A DNA stretch of 64,000 nucleotides from Mactromeris polynyma. Taxonomy: Eukaryota > Mollusca > Bivalvia > Venerida > Mactridae. The notes beneath the pieces are model-generated. The model searched no databases, was not told the DNA's origin, and saw only the letters and a program-made list of their open reading frames with translations. A program made the translations under genes and the position numbers. Of this stretch, positions 56,865 to 64,000 are shown piece by piece. The DNA is taken from positions 6,487,748-6,551,747 of the forward strand of contig JASFXZ010000035.1 of assembly GCA_032209605.1 (NCBI GenBank), given 5' to 3'. Position 1 is the stretch's first letter. Each line of letters opens with the position of its first letter.

Positions 56865-56907
56865 CTGACCTTGAACTTTCTTAACCTTTGTCACAGTTCA
56901 AGGTCAG
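56865..56907. promoter_or_regulatory. Inverted pair of TCAAGGTCA-type nuclear-receptor half-sites
   Basis: CTGACCTTGAACT and its exact inverse AGTTCAAGGTCAG are separated by 17 bp. TCAAGGTCA is the extended monomer site of NR5A/ERR-type receptors. It lies in the intron just upstream of the minus-strand terminal exon. Function is inference. Confidence 0.3.
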
Positions 56908-57198
56908 TCTCAGGAGTGCATGTTGTAGAAATAAAATAGTTCAAAAGGTTTCTACTATACTTCAAACAAAAAATACATCACAGAGTGTTGGATTTATAAA
57001 AACAGTGAAGTTTTATGCTGACTTTTATACAGAATAGAAATAAAGTTAATTATAATACAATTTTTAGTAATAATTACACACAAGATCTGTTTATATTCAT
57101 TATAATATACAAGCTATTAAAACGTATTATTACTATAAATAAAATCTATAGAACTAATATTCTTAAAAAAGATATTTAAACAAGGGAAAATCTAAGTG

Positions 57199-57211
57199 CC
57201 CCCCCCCCCCC
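57199..57211 (+). repeat. Poly(C) tract, 13 nt
   Basis: Thirteen C in a row in AT-rich DNA. Confidence 0.9.
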
Positions 57212-58475
57212 ACAGTTGTAGGGGAACAAAAATGATTACATAAATATCTAAATAATGTCACAACATTATACATTTTCACATCTATCATCATCCAGCTGGC
57301 AATTTGAATTAGATAATACTACTGGTTTAAAAGATTCCCATCCAGAATCAAAGAAACTACTTAGATTTATGAGTATGAGATCACAGAACATCATGTACAA
57401 TTATTATACAGAAAAAAAATGCAGACATCTGTTACCATATCGTTAACTGTAAGAAATCTTTTTTATACATTCAAATTTAAATGTTATTCTGGCAATTCAA
57501 CAATATGCTAATACAATTTTTTGACACATCGATTTTAAAGTGAATACCATAAAGTTTGCATTAATACAAATAACTGCTACCAACAGTCAATGTGTTTTAT
57601 AAAAAAAAAGAAGTGCAACGTATCTTCATATAACACGAAATGGACAATATCTAATAGTTCCATTTGTCAGTCATTGAAATATTATTAAATCATCAAATAC
57701 TTCTATACCCCGCAATCTCTAGCTCTCAGAAGACTTTCTTATTCTAGAATTAACTAATATCACTTACTAGACTCAATTCTTACAATTACATGTAAGTTCA
57801 AATCATTATAATACAATTGACCATAACTAACTTTGAATACCATTGGATTGCAATAAAATACTAGTTTATATAAATCTTGTACCAAAGTGTTGCATGATAG
57901 AGATTAAGACATGGAGATTAATAGACCCCTTGTTATTTGACAACAGAAAACTGCGCAATATGTAAAAATGATATGTAATCTTTAAAAAAAATCATATGTT
58001 AGAGACAGGGCAGTGGGAAGAATTGACCCTACACCCAGGGACTTGCTTTAAGTTTTCAAGCCACTCACTGATTTAATGACAGAACCTGGAAGCTGTGACA
58101 CACAGCCTAGATCAAAAGTGTAACCTTATTCCTTAATATGCTAATATATCATTTAGAATAATTCGCTTGAAACCTTTTCACCTTGTTTAGTTAATGTGTG
58201 TGGAATATAATACACAAAGCGTGACACATGTAATGAAGTGAAGGATTTTTATGTCATTTTTCAATATTTTGATGTCATGTATAACCCTCCAGTGACCTTT
58301 TTGATGTCATATATAGCCGTCAATTGACCTAAGCACGTGTTCCTGGGTTACCAACCAATAATAACATGTCCCTTTAAAGGCAGTTGACATTGTCCCCACA
58401 TGAAGCAAGGAGGACAATTGACATTGGATGCATTATATTCAGTAAAACTGTCAATGAGAACATCCAGCACACCAA

Positions 58476-58625
58476 ATGTTTGACCCGAGAACCTCCTACC
58501 TCTACCCACATGCTAACTGGGTGAGATGTTTGACCCGAGAACCTCCTACCTCTACCCACATGCTAACTGGGTGAGATGTTTGACCCGAGAACCTCCTACC
58601 TCTACCCACATGCTAACTCGGTGAG
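58476..58625 (+). repeat. Three tandem copies of a 50-bp unit
   Basis: The unit starts ATGTTTGACCCGAGAACC and ends GCTAACTGGGTGAG. The three copies are virtually identical (the last has CTCGG for CTGGG), so the duplication is recent. Confidence 0.95.
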
Positions 58626-58884
58626 ATTCCACGACATGTAATCACTGATAAACTGCATATTAAATACAGTTATAGACTGTGAGTTTTAAAATGAATTTGA
58701 AAAACACAAATTACTATGTACAAAAAATGTACAACCTCAAATACATGTAACAGCACTAACTCCCCAGATACCAAGAATCTCTAATCAACAGATATATGAA
58801 GGAAAGTGATGTGACAAACCTGATGTTCTACACACTGCATTAGGTAAAAAATATGACACTGGGAGGAGAGTAAATACAAATAAT

Positions 58885-59112
58885 AAAGGTCAATAAATGG
58901 ACAGAGGCAGACAGGCATATCATGGTGGTGCTATAGACAAACAAAGGCCTGTAAAAGAACAATGACAGGTAGGCATATACTGATGGTGCAATGGAGAAAC
59001 AAGGCCAATAAATGGACCAAGGCACAAAAGCATATCCAGATGGTGTTATGAACAAACAGGTCAATAAATAGACAAAGGCAGATATTAAAAAGGATGGTGC
59101 CAGGAGTCAAAT
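58885..59112 (+). repeat. Four degenerate copies of an about 57-bp unit
   Basis: Each unit starts GGTCAATAAATGGAC or a variant, and contains GCATAT and GATGGTGC or GGTGGTGC followed by an ACAAAC-type end. Divergence between copies is higher than in the neighbouring 50-bp repeat. Confidence 0.8.
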
Positions 59113-60769
59113 AGGATTTTAACCATTCAACACACAAAAAACACAAATATATCACGGACACATATTGTGAACAATGGTTTACATATTTGGAACAAACATT
59201 TTGTGCACTATGAAATTGGAACGTTTGTTTACCTGGTCAGTCTCTAAAGGAGGCAAGAATGGCCTTCTACTTGATAACCTGGTAAATGATGTATCATGTA
59301 TTATTTCATTTTTTGAATATCAAAGGTTTGGTATAAAGCTATTACAACTGCCTGTTTACAAGGTTGGAGTAATTACAACAGAGTTGCACCAAACCCAAGA
59401 TATCCAGACTTCATTATGCTTAAACTTAAAAAGATTTTGTTATAAATATAATATTCATGAATGATGAAAATGAATATCTGAATGTAGTTTTAAAAACCTG
59501 GCATTACAATTGGTTAAAAGAAAAGTATGATTGGTTACTGATTGGTGTAATGTAAAATATTGACTTTCAAAATTAATATAAATATGTATGTAAGACCGAC
59601 TTCAAAATGATGAGGATTTAAGACAAAACTTTTGACAAAAAGTATGAAAACTTAGAAAGCATGTTTTTTAAGAGGTAAACAAAAGTCATTAATATTAAGT
59701 TTTAAATTAAAAAATCAATTATATATTTTTACCACACGTAGAGTGATAAGTGACTATAAAAGAAACCAGTAAATTCACTGCAAAAAGTGTACATACAGAG
59801 AACAACACCCTTATAATTATGCAAGCAATAGTTTACATGATATAGTATCAATTTTCCGTTCACTTTTTTTACAGAAATATTCTGTTTTAAAATTCCAAAA
59901 AAGGTTGATCATCAGAGATCTTTGCATTACAGTCTTTATTTCGGACAACCTGATTTTTTCACATAAAATAGTAACGATTAAATTTCAGACTGTTTGTCAG
60001 GAAACATCAGATCAAGCCTTGGTTTTGGTGGTTCAAAAATAGTCTTAGACTTCTTCTAGAACAAGCAGACAGAACCAGATCAAACATGACTGCCAGTCAT
60101 TAGGTGAACAATTCTATGAAGTTAAAATCAAACTGGCAGAATATTCATGAACATTGTTAAATGTTGATTGTTAAAATTGTATTTTCCACTTATTTAGCTC
60201 CTCACATTTCTCTTTTAGCATTTGAACTCATTCCAAAACATTCTCGTCATGTAATGGAATCAACGGGCTGTAAGGTAGCTTAGGTCCTCACACTCTCACT
60301 GGCCAGGAGTATATTATAACATCTAGGTACTTTATGTCGATTCTCTGTGCAGACATTTCAATTGTTCCAGGGGTGTCACTAATTCTTGAAGTAGCAGGAA
60401 AATCAACAAAAAAATCAACAAAAGTAGGCGAGAGTCTGTGGGGACTACACCCCTTAATTATGATCATTCATACAAGAAAAGTAGCAGGGTGATGATGCTT
60501 AAGTTACTGTATAATTTTACTGAAATGTTACATAACAGGGTAAAGATGGCCGATTAAGACAGTGCCATTCTGTTAGGTCACCACAGCAACTATGTCATCA
60601 TTTCAAGCCTTTCAACTTTCATTCATATGTTTCACAAGTACACTCACAGTGGGTCATTATTTGTTCACAAATGACAAGCACTTTCAGACATCTTTTAAAC
60701 CTTTCAAAAAGGCATGAAAGCATGAAATCGATCTTAAGCAGGGCACATTTTCTGGTGGGGGCAGGTTAT

Positions 60770-60802
60770 ATTTAACTGATAAGGGAGATAACCACAGTGG
60801 GG
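60770..60802 (-). repeat. 33-bp dispersed block, copy 2
   Basis: Exact inverted match of 24,544-24,576. Confidence 0.75.
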
Positions 60803-63654
60803 GCTTTGAACATATGTATCCAATTTCAAATATAAACCAAACAAATATTGTAATAGAGAAGCAGAATATTTCATAAGCATTCTATAGCACTCGACAATAC
60901 GCCTCTTATATCGGCACAGGGTGAAATTACAAAGAAAGCAATTGATTATGTTCCAGAGCCACATTGTGTAAACCAACATAAAGGAATAATGTGGAACTGT
61001 AATTTAGTTACCTAGTTTTCTAATACCACTATTTTTGATGATTTTACAAGATACTGTAAAAAAACCAAAAAAAAACAATGACTCTGTAAATATTAATGTT
61101 CAGTCCAATTTCATTTTTTTTTGTGGAAAAGTTATGGAGAAAAGGTAAGTTTGATCTATTTCCTACTATATTTGGTTTCAGACTTGTATGAAACTATCAC
61201 TAACAATTAGCACTTTTAAATAAATAAACATGTCTATGTTTTTTATGCTTGGTTGAAAGGATTTTACACAATACCAGTCTATTTTACTCAGACTAATTCA
61301 CTGGAATGTCTATTGCTCTATACAAGGTTGTCAAACAAGGTGTTGGTTATAACTAAAACAATTTTCCAAAACCAAATCAGTGGACTATTCTAATGTTACA
61401 TATAGCCGCAAGAGAACACTTGAACTCCATAATGTAATGTGTATGTACCGGTACCATTAAGTGCGTACTTGCATATTATACAAATCTACACAAACGTTCA
61501 TGCAGTGAATGAGCAAACTTGTCAATCTTGTACAACTGAAATATTTTTACAACAAGAATGGATTAAGGGTGTCAAACAAAATATCATATTTCCATTACAT
61601 GCACTGATTGTCTTTATTGTAAGACTGAAAAGATGTATTTTTAATATTATATTATAGTTACTTTACTTAGCTTAGTCCACAAACATAGTAAGACATGACT
61701 TTTATTCGTAACAAAAATGTTTCTGTCTATCTTTTTTTCCCAAAAATATCAAACGAAAAGCACTAAATCAAATAATAACACAATTTTTCCGTACAGAAAA
61801 CTTTTAACTTAGAACAAGAAGATGACAAGGTGGCTGCTCACTACAGTTCTCATTCACCAACTTAAAATACTTCCCACAACCAAACACTATTGTCTATACA
61901 AACACTAATATATCCAGCAGTTAACACAGAACATAATAAACTGATATTTACTATCAGTAAACTACGGTATCCTAAGTGAATTCAAAGACCAAGAAAAGGA
62001 CACAAAATGTTATTTTACGCTCTTCAATAGAGTTGCGTTCAGTTGCTAACATTAAGGAACTTTTGTATCACTGGCCCACCGTATTGCATTCACAGCACAT
62101 GGGGAACCAAATTGCAGACGTTAGCCCCAAACACCTTTACTGAATGCAGGGCTGTACTGTCTCGAGCAATAATATATACATTCAAACTGTGTTGGTTTTG
62201 AAACTATCATAATTAAGGTGGCTATGATGAAGAATACGAGGGAACAAAGGATGTCAGTTGTACACGAAAGGGTAACAGTTATTGAACGTTGTGTGGGTAA
62301 GGTATTTATTAATACATTGGGGGGAAATTAATAAGTACTAAATATACATGATAACATTTCATTTCAAGATAAAGTCACATTTTGTTTGTAATTGACTTGA
62401 CGCCCTTTGTTTATTATAATTCTGTGCAGCTTAATTTTAATCTGAAACAAGAAATGGGCAATGCCCACAAACCAGGTTTTAAACCTAATTATTCTTAACC
62501 AAGGCTCTATTTTTATAATGAATACATGATGATCATCAATGCTGCAAAGGTGCCAGAGGTGATAACATGCATACACACACTCACACTTAGATATATTATA
62601 TATATATGCAACAACTATACACCACGCATAGTGAAGATATTAAGTGGAAACTGATTTTTTAATTTTAAGTGACCTTGACCTTGGATATCAAAATGAAATG
62701 GGCTATTCTAAACCAAGCATTAGTCCAAAAAAAATCTCAATGTAATTTATCATTTGATATAGTTTTTTATCGGACTTGTTACATTGTGGTTGTCTGATAT
62801 TTTGGTATTTGCGCGATCAGTCTTGTAATTATTCCAGCAGGAGAATCAGCCAGCCAGATGAAGTAATCAGACATAGAACATTATCATCATCCGACGCCCA
62901 CAACTGATCCATCCTGTTACTCTCCATTTATCACCTGTGAGCTATTTAGTAAACCATTCATTGTTTCCTGTTATATCAAATATAGAAACTTCATTGGTCA
63001 TTCATGACCTGATGAAAACTTTGAAGCACTTTGGCATACTTGTCATAATGGTGCATTATTTGGCTTGTGAGAAGTTTATAATTATAAGTTCTTGAATTTC
63101 TAAGAAATCATGCTACGTAGTATTATGTTTGTTAGCTGCATTTTAATTGGTTGATATTGTCCTAGACCTTTAAAGTAAAATAAACAAAAACCAGCCAATG
63201 CACACATGGTTGATAAATGCAGTAAAACAAAATAGCCAATTATGGATGTGCATCAATGATTTACAGTATTTATAACCACGCTTTTGCATAAAACTATTTT
63301 AACAATATCTTTATGGAAACTTAGTGACTGTACACTTTGCAATAAACCCTTGGTATTTGAATTGGTAATGTAACCATAATGCTTGGATAATTTTATTTGT
63401 ATAACTGTTGAATAAATGATATATAGATTAAAAAAACAACTATATAGCCATACATTGAAGACTATAACCAGATTATAATGAATATATGAGCAACAATGGA
63501 CTAAAATAATGAAACAAAATCCATTATAGAAAAAATATATAATTTAAAACCACTGGCCAGAAGAACCTTGCAATGCCTATTTATGTTACCTGTGCATTAA
63601 TGCAGTGTTTGGGAATGCATGTGACCCATGGGAAGATTGTGTACACACAAATAC

Positions 63655-63744
63655 CTGCCGCCTGTAGTCGGCATACGGTAGCTGACCAACGGCTTCAACC
63701 GAACCTGTATTTCTCTATGGAACGGACCTAAATCAACTTTCTCT
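63655..63744 (-). CDS. Probable internal coding exon of an unrecognised gene
   Basis: On the minus strand an acceptor (GATTTGCTTCTAG) precedes and a GTATTT donor follows a 90-nt open segment. The first base completes a codon and two bases are left at the end. It reads EKVDLGPFHREIQVRL, then KPLVSYRMPTTGG. The segment stands out by its GC content in AT-rich DNA and the other two frames contain stops, all typical of a real exon. I do not recognise the protein. It could be upstream of the terminal exon at 56,597-56,728 in the same gene, but that is not shown. Confidence 0.5.
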
Positions 63745-64000
63745 CTAGAAGCAAATCAAGTAAATATGACAAATGTGTGAATGAAACACAAAAGTAACAC
63801 TTTTAAAGCAGGAACACATCTGGTTAGCTGACCCTTTCACCAATTTGTACTCAAAAACGAACATGTCACACAAAACAAAAAAGACTGAACATAAACATAC
63901 ATTAGACCAACTTTGTTCATGAAAAATAGCCACATCTATGTTTAAACAGAAAACTGCACACAGACAACTGTTATGATAAAATTTCTAACATATTTATTGT
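63745..64000. other. No feature seen at the window end
   Basis: AT-rich, presumably intron upstream of the exon at 63,655-63,744. Confidence 0.4.

Larger units (their letters stand above)
56729..63654. other. Non-coding, probable intron, with small tandem repeats
   Basis: No further exon was identified with confidence. It contains the repeats listed at 56,865, 57,199, 58,476, 58,885 and 60,770. Frames such as 59,174-59,464 lack domains. Confidence 0.4.

Noticed and set aside
62665..62690. TGACCTTGACCTTGG as nuclear-receptor site
   Set aside because: Similar GACCTTGACCTT strings occur, as I recall, in common mollusc dispersed repeats, so a regulatory reading is not supported.
1..64000. CRISPR array or prokaryotic operon structure
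   Set aside because: The tandem repeats lack unique spacers of constant length, genes have spliceosomal introns, and the proteins are eukaryotic families.

Overview
The window looks like nuclear DNA of a marine invertebrate, most likely a bivalve mollusc. Reasons: AT-rich DNA, genes in short exons with GT-AG introns, dense interspersed repeats, DIRS-like and Tx1-like retroelements, and short dispersed motifs (AAGGGAGATAAC blocks, a block ending in GGGGGTATAA) that I recall as common in molluscan genomes. The species is not determinable from the sequence alone.

Layout. 1-12,000: no complete gene. There is a diverged copy of a foldback repeat (about 560-2,080), two composite satellite arrays built on a 38-bp hairpin unit (2,146-3,742 and 8,236-9,738), a likely terminal exon of an unknown minus-strand gene (4,557-4,610) and tRNA-SINE remnants. 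12,010-14,215: a decayed Ty3/gypsy retrotransposon (gag, protease, RT). 14,220-18,500: a cluster of foldback repeat copies. 18,729-19,320: relics of a Tc1 transposase and a non-LTR RT. 19,321-23,354: a hAT element or hAT-derived gene whose six exons join into one open 670-codon frame. 24,001-24,111: an isolated Rab GTPase exon. 28,150-28,600: a three-unit tRNA-like array. 29,071-29,225: a small MITE. 30,490-31,900: a 38/19-bp minisatellite. 31,999-33,513: a 1.5-kb Tc1 element with good terminal inverted repeats and a broken transposase.

35,438-51,636 (+): HSD17B10 (3-hydroxyacyl-CoA dehydrogenase type 2), five recognised exons covering all but about the first ten residues. Its last intron is 12.75 kb and is filled, in antisense, by two apparently intact retroelements: a Tx1/L1-type LINE (ORF1 45,269-46,270; ORF2 40,072-43,833; 45-nt poly(A) tail) and, 95 bp upstream of ORF1, a DIRS-like tyrosine-recombinase retrotransposon (gag, RT/RNase H, YR; 46,366-50,452).

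52,000-64,000: mostly non-coding, with small tandem repeats and two well-formed minus-strand exons of unrecognised gene(s) (56,597-56,728 with a stop codon; 63,655-63,744).

The main biology is therefore a housekeeping mitochondrial dehydrogenase gene carrying a nested antisense retroelement block, set in accessory repeat DNA. The hAT gene, the LINE and the DIRS element have the most intact coding capacity among the mobile parts.
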